Assembly (NCBI RefSeq): GCF_004000885.1
Contig: NZ_BIMC01000019.1
Coordinates: forward strand, 1-64,000
DNA: 64,000 bases
Direction of reading: 5' to 3'
From: Paenibacillus glucanolyticus NBRC 15330
GTDB taxonomy: Bacteria; Bacillota; Bacilli; Paenibacillales; Paenibacillaceae
Of this stretch, positions 26,102 through 33,762 are shown one piece after another. A model generated the notes under the pieces. The model searched no databases. It saw only the letters and a program-made list of their open reading frames with translations, and was not told the DNA's origin. A program made the translations under genes and the position numbers. Position 1 is the first letter of the stretch; every line of letters starts with the position of its first letter.

Positions 26102-27877
26102 ATGAAAAGGACGCATCAATGCGGTCACCTGACAACCGCGCACATTGGAGAAAATGTAACACTGAACGGCTGGGTACAAACCCGCCGTGACTTGGGTGGA
26201 GTGCTGTTCATCGATCTTCGTGATCGCAGCGGCATTATGCAGATTGTATTCAATCCGGATTTCTCAGGCGAAGCTTTGGCAGTTGCCGACAAAGTTCGCA
26301 GCGAGTTTGTACTGGCTGTATCCGGTAAAGTCGTAAAGCGTGATCCTGAAACGTTCAACCCGAATCTGCCAACAGGCGAGATTGAAGTTCAAGTGACTAA
26401 CATCGAAGTGCTGAACGCAGCAAAAACACCTCCGTTCTTCATCGAGGACGGTGTGGAGGTAGATGAGCAGCTTCGCCTGAAATACCGTTATCTGGACCTG
26501 CGTCGTCCGGAGATGCAGAAAACGCTGATGCTGCGCTCGAAAGCGTCAAAAATTTTCCGTGACTTCCTTGACGGGGAAGGCTTCGTGGATGTGGAAACAC
26601 CTATTCTGACAAAGAGCACGCCGGAAGGCGCACGTGACTATCTTGTGCCAAGCCGCGTACATTCAGGCGAATTCTTTGCGCTTCCGCAATCCCCGCAAAT
26701 TTACAAGCAGCTCCTCATGGTGAGCGGAATTGAGCGCTATTACCAAATTGCGCGCTGCTTCCGTGACGAAGACTTGCGGGCTGACCGTCAGCCGGAGTTC
26801 ACCCAGGTCGACATTGAGACGTCCTTCCTGGAACGTGATGATCTGCTGACCATGATGGAGCAGCTGATGGTGAAGCTGTTCAAAGAAACCGTAGGTGTCG
26901 AGCTTGCAACGCCGTTCCAGCGTATCAGTCATGCTGAAGCCATGAGCAAATACGGCTCGGATAAGCCGGATCTTCGCTTCGGTCTGGAATTGATCGAAAT
27001 GAACGATATCGTAGCAAACAGCGGTGTAAAAGTATTCTCTTCCGTCATCGAAAAGGGCGGCGAAGTGAAGTGTTTGAACGCTAAGGGCTGCGGTACTTGG
27101 ACCCGTAAAGAGATTGACGATCTGGGACCGTATGCCGCCCGTTACGGAGCGAAGGGTCTTGCATGGATTCAAGTGAAGGAAGGCGAATTCAAAGGGCCTA
27201 TCGTGAAGTTCTTCAGCGAAGAGGAGATTGAAGCCGTAAGAGAACGTACGGGAGCCGAAGATGGTGACTTGCTGCTGTTCTCCGCTGACAACAAAAAAGT
27301 GGTTGCGGATGTTCTCGGTGCACTCCGTCTGAAAATCGGACGTCAGCTTGGTTTGATTGACGATAACGAATACAAATTTGCTTGGGTGCTGGACTTCCCG
27401 CTGCTCAGCTATGACGAAGACGCGAAGCGTTATGTAGCCGAGCATCATCCGTTCACCCGTCCAAAACACGAAGATCTGGAGCTGCTGGACACGGACCCAC
27501 TTGCCGTACGCGCGGAAGCCTATGATATCGTGTTGAACGGGTATGAAGTCGGTGGCGGTTCTATGCGGATCTATCAGCGAGAGATTCAGGAAAAAATGTT
27601 CGCCGCACTCGGACTGTCGCCGGAAGAGGCTCATGAGAAGTTCGGCTTCCTGCTGGACGCGTTTGAATACGGTACGCCTCCGCATGGCGGAATCGCCTTC
27701 GGTTTTGACCGTTTGGTCATGCTCCTTGCAGGGCGCACCAACCTGCGTGAAACGATTGCATTCCCGAAAACGGCCAGCGCAACGGATCTGTTGATGGATG
27801 CTCCTTCCCAAGTGGACGGTGGACAGCTGGAGCAGCTGCATATCAAACTTGCCAAGAAGCCGGGCGACGAGAAATAA
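26102..27877 (+). CDS. aspS: Aspartyl-tRNA synthetase
   Basis: A bacterial-type AspRS of 591 residues. It has an N-terminal OB anticodon domain (VTLNGWVQTRRDLGGVLFI), class II motif 1 and 2 (RYYQIARCFRDEDLRADRQPEF as positions about 211-232, key part FRDEDLRADRQPE), an inserted GAD domain at about 300-420, and motif 3 GIAFGFDRLVMLLAG. Length and GAD insert match bacterial AspRS. Whether it is discriminating or also charges tRNA-Asn cannot be settled here. It is the second gene of the hisS-aspS-tcdA operon. Confidence 0.97.
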   Translation: MKRTHQCGHLTTAHIGENVTLNGWVQTRRDLGGVLFIDLRDRSGIMQIVFNPDFSGEALAVADKVRSEFVLAVSGKVVKRDPETFNPNLPTGEIEVQVTNIEVLNAAKTPPFFIEDGVEVDEQLRLKYRYLDLRRPEMQKTLMLRSKASKIFRDFLDGEGFVDVETPILTKSTPEGARDYLVPSRVHSGEFFALPQSPQIYKQLLMVSGIERYYQIARCFRDEDLRADRQPEFTQVDIETSFLERDDLLTMMEQLMVKLFKETVGVELATPFQRISHAEAMSKYGSDKPDLRFGLELIEMNDIVANSGVKVFSSVIEKGGEVKCLNAKGCGTWTRKEIDDLGPYAARYGAKGLAWIQVKEGEFKGPIVKFFSEEEIEAVRERTGAEDGDLLLFSADNKKVVADVLGALRLKIGRQLGLIDDNEYKFAWVLDFPLLSYDEDAKRYVAEHHPFTRPKHEDLELLDTDPLAVRAEAYDIVLNGYEVGGGSMRIYQREIQEKMFAALGLSPEEAHEKFGFLLDAFEYGTPPHGGIAFGFDRLVMLLAGRTNLRETIAFPKTASATDLLMDAPSQVDGGQLEQLHIKLAKKPGDEK

Positions 27878-27912
27878 GCCAGGTGTTCTCGATAAAGGAG
27901 GTTGCTTGAATT

Positions 27913-28668
27913 ATGCTGCATCAGTTTTCCCGAACGGAATTAGCCATCGGCCCTGAGGGCCTTGAAGTGATGAAGAACAGTACGGTGGCTGTGCTCGGTA
28001 TTGGCGGCGTGGGTTCCATCGCGGTGGAAGCCCTTGCCCGTACCGGGGTTGGCCGCATCATTCTGATCGATAAAGATGTGGTGGACATCACCAATATCAA
28101 TCGTCAGATCCATGCGTTAACCACAACGGTGGGTCAGAAGAAAGCCGATCTGATGGTGGATCGGGTTAAACTGATCAATCCGGAGTGTGAAGCGATTGCG
28201 CTGAACATGTTCTACACCGAAGAGACGTATGAAGAGCTGTTCAAGTATGAGCTGGATTATGTGATCGATGCTTCGGACACGATTATTTATAAAGTGCATC
28301 TGATTAAGGAGTGCCTGCGGCGCGGCATTCCGATCATCTCCAGTATGGGTGCAGCCAACAAAATGGACCCAACGAAGTTCCAGGTAGCTGATATATCCAA
28401 AACTTCCATGGACCCGATTGCCCGAATTGTGCGCACGAAGCTGCGTAAAGACGGCATCAAAAAAGGGGTCAAGGTGGTATTCTCTCTAGAGGAGCCCATG
28501 AAACCCCGTAAGGACGTTACGGAGAAGATTGTGCCCGAGAATGCACCCGAGATTCGGAAGGCGAAACAGCCGCCGGCAAGCAATGCGTTTGTTCCTCCTG
28601 TAGCCGGTCTGATCATGGTTAGCGTAACCGTGAAAGAGCTGCTCGAAAAAGGCGGTGTATCCTTGTAA
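27913..28668 (+). CDS. tcdA: tRNA threonylcarbamoyladenosine dehydratase TcdA
   Basis: TcdA (YrvM in B. subtilis) is an E1-like enzyme that uses ATP to convert t6A-37 to its cyclic form in ANN-decoding tRNAs. The 251 residues carry the nucleotide-binding loop VLGIGGVGSIAVEALART, the acidic strand end LIDKDVVDITNINRQ, and DYVIDASDTI. The C-terminal PPVAGLIMVSVTVKELL is typical of this branch rather than ThiF or MoeB. AAAGGAGG precedes the ATG. The aspS-yrvM order is conserved in B. subtilis. Confidence 0.94.
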   Translation: MLHQFSRTELAIGPEGLEVMKNSTVAVLGIGGVGSIAVEALARTGVGRIILIDKDVVDITNINRQIHALTTTVGQKKADLMVDRVKLINPECEAIALNMFYTEETYEELFKYELDYVIDASDTIIYKVHLIKECLRRGIPIISSMGAANKMDPTKFQVADISKTSMDPIARIVRTKLRKDGIKKGVKVVFSLEEPMKPRKDVTEKIVPENAPEIRKAKQPPASNAFVPPVAGLIMVSVTVKELLEKGGVSL

Positions 28669-28709
28669 ACGAGGCTTTTAGCAACAGCCGCAAAAATTTA
28701 AAAATATAT

Positions 28710-28746
28710 AAAGACGCAGTATCCGAACAGGGGATGCTGCGTCTTT
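28710..28746 (+). terminator. Terminator after tcdA
   Basis: A 15-bp stem, AAAGACGCAGTATCC with GGATGCTGCGTCTTT (one G-T pair), 6-7 nt loop, short T-run. Closes the hisS-aspS-tcdA operon. Confidence 0.85.
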
Positions 28747-28923
28747 TGCTGCGATTGAAGGAATGCTTATGTAGCTGAACAAGCACTGCGTAATTCATGC
28801 GGCAGAGCTGTGCTAGTATATCCAGGCAAGTTGTGCTACAATGAAACTCCTTTTGTGTCGCGGTCATTTATAAAGCCAGAATTCCGATGCGAAAATAATA
28901 TGTTTCTTAGGAGGTAACTGAAA

Positions 28924-31101
28924 GTGTCAGAATCTTTTCAAAGTGCCTATCAAGAAGAAGAGTCAAGGCTAAACGAGGTTATTGTCGAGATTGACCGTCA
29001 ACTTGAGCGTTTGCGCGGCATTCCCGTATACACGGGTCATGATTTTACGGAGCAGGTGCTCGAAGCAGGACGGGAAGAGAAACGGCAAGCCCTCGCCAAA
29101 AGTTTGCCGGAGCCTTACTTCGGAAGGCTGGATTTTCAAGAAAACGGAAACGGAGCGAAGAAACCGCTCTACATTGGGAAGATAGGCTTCGATAAAGCAG
29201 ATGCCGGGGATCATCCGATGGTGATTGACTGGCGCGCTCCTGTCGCGAGTCTTTTTTATTCGTTTACGGGCGGTGCCGATCCAGCATCATTCGAAGCACC
29301 CGAAGGAATCATCGAAGGTCTTGTGTATCTGAAACGCAACGTTGTAATCCGTAAGCAGATCCTGGAGCGGGTCTCCGACACGTACAATCGGGATAGCGGC
29401 GGACCCGCTGTATCCGATGAGTTCCTGGTCTACCGTCTCGGGGAAAACAAGGACAACCGGCTTCGGGATATCGTATCTACGATACAGGCCGAGCAGGACA
29501 AAATCATCCGGGCAGCGAAAAACACCGCCCTCATTATCCAAGGGGTTGCGGGAAGCGGCAAGACAACGGTAGCGCTGCACCGATTGGCTTATTTGCTCTA
29601 TCAGTACAAGGAGCAGGTTACTGCGGAGAAAATGATTATTTTTGCGCCGAACCTGATGTTCCTGGATTACATATCCGATGTGCTGCCTGAGCTTGGGGTT
29701 GGCGACATTCAGCAGCGTACATTCGGCGACTGGGCTTCGGAGTTACTGGATATTCAGCTCTCCTCGGAAGATCATGCGCAGACGCTGAATCAATGGTTTG
29801 AGACAGAACCAGGGCAGGGAACGCCGGACATTGATGACAATGTCAGCGGCCGCTACAAAGGTTCACTAAGGCTAATGGAGCTTATCCGACGCTGTGTGGA
29901 ATCGTTAGAAACCGAGGCGCTCCCTGTTGACGATTTCTCCCCATGGGATGGAGCCGTTCTAAAACAGGAGACGATATCCGAATGGTTCTACCAGGAATAT
30001 AAGCCTTATCCGTTAGCGAAGCGCAAGGAACGGCTGCTGGCAAGATTACACCGCTGGGTAGAAATGGAGCTGAAGAAGTCCCCTTCGGCAGCCGTGATGA
30101 AAGAACGGAAGAAAAGGGCGGCTCAACGCGAAAAGGCTTATGGCAATCGATGGCCGAAGTTCGAGCCGGTTTCATTATATAAACAATTGTTCGGTGCGGC
30201 TAAAGCGGCCGGTACGTGGTTTGAAGAGCTGTCGGCCCTTATCCCGTCTGGCGTGCTTGCTGCAACGCGCAAAGATTTGAAGAAAAACGTGATCCGGGAA
30301 GAGGATCTCCCGGCACTGCTGTATTTCCACTGCCTGCTGAATGATATTTCCGGGGATCAGCGGTTTGACCATATCGTGATTGATGAAGCGCAGGATTTCT
30401 CTCCATTTCAGGTAGCCGTGCTGGACCTGTTCGTGAGAGGACATTCTTTCACGATATTAGGTGATTTATCGCAAGGTATCCATGCGTATCGTGGCGTTCA
30501 TGCTTGGGAAGAGATGAGCTCCCTCTTCAAGGAAGAGGAGACGGCTTACTTTGCTCTGACGCGCAGCTATCGTTCCACGATGGAGATTATTGAATTTGCT
30601 AACGACATTCTGGAGAAGGGGGTCAGCAGTGACCTGCTGGCTGTACCCGTATTCCGAAGCGGCGATGCCGTCCGTCTTATACCATATGATTCAAAGGACT
30701 CCAGAACAGGTGACTTAGCACGGGCATTGGATACGCTCATCTCCAAAGAATACCGGACCGTTGCGATACTTACCCGCACCTTACGGGAAGCGAAAGATTT
30801 ACATGAGCAATTAAGTCCCGATTGGCCCGACCTGAACCTGATAGATGGCAACAAAGGAACCTATCAGGGCGGCTATTCCATTCTCCCTGTGTATTTGTCC
30901 AAAGGGCTGGAGTTTGATGCCGTTGTCGTGGCGGATGCGGATGCGGCACATTATGCGGAGAAAGCTTGGGATGCCAAGCTAATGTATGTGGGCTGCACCC
31001 GGGCATTGCATGAGCTGTGGCTGCTGCATGGAGAGCCGCTGCCTTCCTATGTCATGACGGAAACGTCAGAGATTACTGTCAATGGTTGGCCTGTGGAGTA
31101 A
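28924..31101 (+). CDS. helD: RNA polymerase recycling helicase HelD
   Basis: HelD is a UvrD/Rep-like superfamily 1 ATPase that binds stalled RNA polymerase, removes nucleic acid and recycles the enzyme. The 725 residues begin with a coiled-coil arm (EEESRLNEVIVEIDRQLERL) that enters the polymerase secondary channel. Walker A is IIQGVAGSGKTTVALHRLAY near residue 205, motif II is IVIDEAQDFSPFQ near 490, then LGDLSQGIHAYRG, ALTRSYRST and the C-terminal SKGLEFDAVVVADAD and VGCTRALHELWL. GTG 28924 is close to AGGAGG. It is a little shorter than the B. subtilis protein (774 aa). It lies alone between terminators. Confidence 0.92.
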   Translation: MSESFQSAYQEEESRLNEVIVEIDRQLERLRGIPVYTGHDFTEQVLEAGREEKRQALAKSLPEPYFGRLDFQENGNGAKKPLYIGKIGFDKADAGDHPMVIDWRAPVASLFYSFTGGADPASFEAPEGIIEGLVYLKRNVVIRKQILERVSDTYNRDSGGPAVSDEFLVYRLGENKDNRLRDIVSTIQAEQDKIIRAAKNTALIIQGVAGSGKTTVALHRLAYLLYQYKEQVTAEKMIIFAPNLMFLDYISDVLPELGVGDIQQRTFGDWASELLDIQLSSEDHAQTLNQWFETEPGQGTPDIDDNVSGRYKGSLRLMELIRRCVESLETEALPVDDFSPWDGAVLKQETISEWFYQEYKPYPLAKRKERLLARLHRWVEMELKKSPSAAVMKERKKRAAQREKAYGNRWPKFEPVSLYKQLFGAAKAAGTWFEELSALIPSGVLAATRKDLKKNVIREEDLPALLYFHCLLNDISGDQRFDHIVIDEAQDFSPFQVAVLDLFVRGHSFTILGDLSQGIHAYRGVHAWEEMSSLFKEEETAYFALTRSYRSTMEIIEFANDILEKGVSSDLLAVPVFRSGDAVRLIPYDSKDSRTGDLARALDTLISKEYRTVAILTRTLREAKDLHEQLSPDWPDLNLIDGNKGTYQGGYSILPVYLSKGLEFDAVVVADADAAHYAEKAWDAKLMYVGCTRALHELWLLHGEPLPSYVMTETSEITVNGWPVE

Positions 31102-31140
31102 TGATGTAACATCACGGATGTTAGGGTGATCGAAATTAAC

Positions 31141-31207
31141 AGAAAAAAAGCCTCTTTGGGGTGATACATGCATGCTTCATGTGCTCATCCCGACGAGGCT
31201 TTTTGCT
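31141..31207. terminator. Bidirectional terminator between helD and a small minus-strand gene
   Basis: A long hairpin with outer stem AAAAGCCTC/GAGGCTTTT and an inner GGGTGA/TCATCCC helix with a CATGCATG loop region. It has A-runs at one end and T-runs at the other, so it can work for helD (plus) and for the small gene at 31212-31343 (minus). Confidence 0.8.
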
Positions 31208-31211
31208 GCGC

Positions 31212-31343
31212 TTATCCAAGCATTTGGTAGGAGGAACCCAACTGATCGATAAATCGAATCAAAGTCCAAACGATGAGAATAGAGAAAGCGGCAAGCAGCA
31301 GGATGATCAGAGTTATTTTCTTTCGTACAGGTTTACGGTTCAT
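31212..31343 (-). CDS. Small single-pass membrane protein (43 aa), unknown
   Basis: Forty-three codons starting MNRKPVRKKITLI. A basic N-terminus (KPVRKK) is followed by one hydrophobic segment at about residues 10-31 (LIILLLAAFSILIVW) and a short polar tail ending YQMLG. The ATG is preceded by GGAGG with suitable spacing; a nearer ATG is followed at once by a stop. The gene ends 5 bp from a strong bidirectional terminator. No family is recognised. The positive-inside topology predicts a cytoplasmic N-terminus. Confidence 0.68.
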   Translation of the reverse strand: MNRKPVRKKITLIILLLAAFSILIVWTLIRFIDQLGSSYQMLG

Positions 31344-31585
31344 TTCATATCCTCCGGTCGTGGTTGATTCTAATCATACGTTGCTTAATCTTAAACGCTT
31401 TTGAAAGATAAAAGTTTGACTTTTTGTCAAAGCAAGCAGATATTCATCGGTGTTACCAGATCAACAAATTATGAAGTCATTGCCTTCCACAGGCACAGTT
31501 AAATCGAATATGATATGATAGAGCGTGACGGATTTTATTAAAACCGGCTTAGGATTGCATTGATATCAGACAAGGAAGTGTAGCA

Positions 31586-32893
31586 ATGGATTTATTCAGT
31601 ATCGGGCGTGAAGGGGACCGGGATTCCCGGCTGCTGGCCGATCGCATGCGCCCTTCGTCGCTTGATGAATATATAGGACAAGAACATATTATTGGACCGG
31701 GCAAGCTGCTTAGGCGGGCCATTGAGGCGGATCAGGTTTCCTCCATATTGCTGTATGGCCCGCCGGGTTGCGGCAAAACAACCCTCGCCCATATCATATC
31801 CCAGCAAACCAAGGGACATTTCGTTCGCCTTAATGCGGTGGAGGCGTCCGTTAAGGACGTTAGGGAAGTCATTGAGCAGGCTCAGAGCAACCGCAGTCTG
31901 TATGGGACCAAAACGATACTGTTCCTGGATGAGGTTCATCGCTTTAACAGTTCCAGGCAGGATGCGCTGCTGCCCGCCGTTGAGAACGGCACGATTATAT
32001 TTATCGGTGCTACGACCGAGAACCCCTACCACTATGTGAATGGGGCCTTGATGAGCCGATCGACCTTATTCCAGCTTCAGCCGCTGACCAAGGAGCATTC
32101 CATGATTGCAATGCAGCGTGCTCTGGCAGATCAAGACAAAGGCCTCGGATTTATGGATCTCAGAGCGGAAGAGGAAGCGCTGGATCACATTGCAACCATG
32201 GCGAACGGCGATATCCGGCGCGCGCTGAATGCGCTGGAGCTGGCAGCCATGACTACGCCTCCGGATGCCAGCGGTACGATCCATATTACGCTGGATGTTG
32301 CGGAGGAATCGATTCGCAGGCCCATCGTGCGTGCCGATGAGTCCACACAGTATGATGTGCTGTCAGCCTTTCATAAGAGCATTCGGGGGTCCAGTGATGC
32401 GGCACTGTTCTGGTTTTTGTACGCGGTTGAAAAGCTCGGGATGGATCCGATGGTTTTCATTCGGCGTTTGATTGCCGCCAGCAGTGAGGATATCGGCTTA
32501 GCCAACCCGCAAGCGATGGTGCAGGCGGTAAGTGCGCTGGATGCGTACCGGAATAACGGTTGGCCGGAAGCGAAACTGAATATCGCCCAGGCGATTCTGT
32601 TTGCAGTGGAGAGCCCGAAATCGGACAGCGTTGTATCCGCCATCTCCCGTGCCATGTCGGCCATGGATGAGGTGAAATCAGCAGAGGTTCCGCTTCATCT
32701 GCGTGATACACATTATCAGGGAGCCGTGAAATTGGGACATATCGGCTACAAATACCCGCATGATTATCCAGGCCATTACGTGAAGCAGGATTATTTACCG
32801 AAGGAGCTCTCCCGCAGGGTGTTTTATCAGGCAACCGAGCAGGGGAACGAATCGAAGATCGCCCACAATCAGAGACTACGACGCGAAGAATAG
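31586..32893 (+). CDS. rarA: Replication-associated recombination protein RarA (MgsA)
   Basis: RarA is a tetrameric AAA+ ATPase acting at stalled replication forks. The 435 residues hold Walker A LLYGPPGCGKTTLAHIIS near residue 55, Walker B ILFLDEVHRFN, sensor FIGATTENPY, the segment GDIRRALNALELAA, and the C-terminal MgsA domain with DPMVFIRRLIAASSEDIGLA. It starts MDLFSIGREGDRDSRLLADRMRP (family-like). In B. subtilis (yrvN) it also lies between yrvM and cymR. Confidence 0.96.
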   Translation: MDLFSIGREGDRDSRLLADRMRPSSLDEYIGQEHIIGPGKLLRRAIEADQVSSILLYGPPGCGKTTLAHIISQQTKGHFVRLNAVEASVKDVREVIEQAQSNRSLYGTKTILFLDEVHRFNSSRQDALLPAVENGTIIFIGATTENPYHYVNGALMSRSTLFQLQPLTKEHSMIAMQRALADQDKGLGFMDLRAEEEALDHIATMANGDIRRALNALELAAMTTPPDASGTIHITLDVAEESIRRPIVRADESTQYDVLSAFHKSIRGSSDAALFWFLYAVEKLGMDPMVFIRRLIAASSEDIGLANPQAMVQAVSALDAYRNNGWPEAKLNIAQAILFAVESPKSDSVVSAISRAMSAMDEVKSAEVPLHLRDTHYQGAVKLGHIGYKYPHDYPGHYVKQDYLPKELSRRVFYQATEQGNESKIAHNQRLRREE

Positions 32894-32944
32894 CGGAACG
32901 GCTGAGCAACAGCCCTGCGACCGCTAGTTAATTGGAGGATAAAA

Positions 32945-33484
32945 GTGATGAGAACAGGGAAACAACGGTTTGTCATCCTGCTGCTGTCTGTTGGCATTTT
33001 GCTCAGCGGCTGTTCGGGAAAAAGCGTCCAGGAGCAGGTCACAAATGGGCAGGCTGCGGAAGCGGCGCATGAGCATGGGCACCAGACTCAGCTGACGAAC
33101 GGGGATATTCAGGAGGCGACGGCTTCCATTGACGAGCTGCCTGATTTTTTGAAGAATCAGACCAGTGAACTTCAAACGATTTATGCGCTGTCTGCACAAG
33201 TGAGTGATGTGCTGAAATATATTCCTTGCTATTGCGGGTGCGGGGAAAGTGCCGGTCATGAGAGTAACTTGAACTGTTTTATCGATGAGATTCAAGAGGA
33301 TGGGACCGTGGTATGGGATGATCATGGTACCCGCTGCGGAGTGTGCCTGGACATCGCCGTAGAATCTGCAAAAATGAGCAGCGAGGGCATGAGTTTGACG
33401 GATATCCGGACTGCCATCGACGAGAAATACAGCACCGGTTATGCCAAACCGACGCCAACTCCAATGCCGCCAGCTGCAAGCTGA
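32945..33484 (+). CDS. PCYCGC-motif lipoprotein
   Basis: A 179-residue predicted lipoprotein. The signal peptide ends in lipobox LLSGC, giving Cys at about residue 23. The mature part has a His-rich stretch (HEHGHQ), then YIPCYCGCGESAGHESNLNCF and CGVCLDIA, the signature cysteines of the PCYCGC family. These cysteines probably bind a metal or cluster outside the cell; the true ligand is unknown. A proline-rich tail ends the protein. GGAGG is 6 nt before GTG 32945 and 9 nt before ATG 32948, and either could be used. It follows rarA by about 50 bp and precedes a terminator. Confidence 0.85.
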   Translation: MMRTGKQRFVILLLSVGILLSGCSGKSVQEQVTNGQAAEAAHEHGHQTQLTNGDIQEATASIDELPDFLKNQTSELQTIYALSAQVSDVLKYIPCYCGCGESAGHESNLNCFIDEIQEDGTVVWDDHGTRCGVCLDIAVESAKMSSEGMSLTDIRTAIDEKYSTGYAKPTPTPMPPAAS

Positions 33485-33516
33485 TCGGTTACTGGAATGA
33501 AGGAATGAAAATTCAG

Positions 33517-33559
33517 AAGATGCCGCTTGCGATTCATGAATCGTAGGCGGCATCTTTTT
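33517..33559 (+). terminator. Terminator after the PCYCGC lipoprotein gene
   Basis: Stem GATGCCGC/GCGGCATC with an inner GATTCA/TGAATC helix, followed by TTTTTC. Confidence 0.85.
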
Positions 33560-33654
33560 CGTTCGCCGGATTTACTTGGGCAAGCTGGCTGCCCAGGATT
33601 TGGGCGGTCTTCTTTCTCATTTGTCATTTTCCCTGCATGACTCTCTCCTGAACC

Positions 33655-33668
33655 GTGATCTATATCAC
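33655..33668 (+). promoter_or_regulatory. FNR/CRP-type palindrome upstream of nrdDG
   Basis: GTGA, six bases and TCAC, followed by A, match the Bacillus Fnr consensus TGTGA-N6-TCACA at all but one outer base. If transcription starts near 33703 (TAAATT at 33691-33696 as -10), the site centres at -41.5, the usual position for activation. This fits oxygen-limited induction of the anaerobic reductase. Confidence 0.65.
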
Positions 33669-33673
33669 AGCGC

Positions 33674-33689
33674 CAAACTATATATAGAT
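33674..33689 (+). promoter_or_regulatory. NrdR box 1
   Basis: AAACTATATATAGAT matches the NrdR box (acaCwAtATaTwGtgt). It is spaced exactly 31 bp from box 2, about three helical turns, as expected for paired NrdR sites. It covers the presumed promoter. Confidence 0.85.
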
Positions 33690-33704
33690 GTAAATTTGTT
33701 TAAC

Positions 33705-33720
33705 AAAACTATATATAGTG
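33705..33720 (+). promoter_or_regulatory. NrdR box 2
   Basis: AAAACTATATATAGTG is the stronger of two NrdR boxes. NrdR represses ribonucleotide reductase genes when dATP is high. The box lies 43 bp before the nrdD ATG. Confidence 0.87.
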
Positions 33721-33762
33721 TGATAGTGATCTTGATCTATCTATAAGGAGTTGACCGAATTC

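Noticed and set aside
26663..27841. A 392-codon open frame antisense to aspS
   Set aside because: It is a mirror of aspS codon usage, without a start signal or recognisable family. AspS on the plus strand is certain.
28805..28840. TACAAT as a helD promoter -10
   Set aside because: No acceptable -35 hexamer lies 16-18 bp upstream, so the promoter could not be supported.
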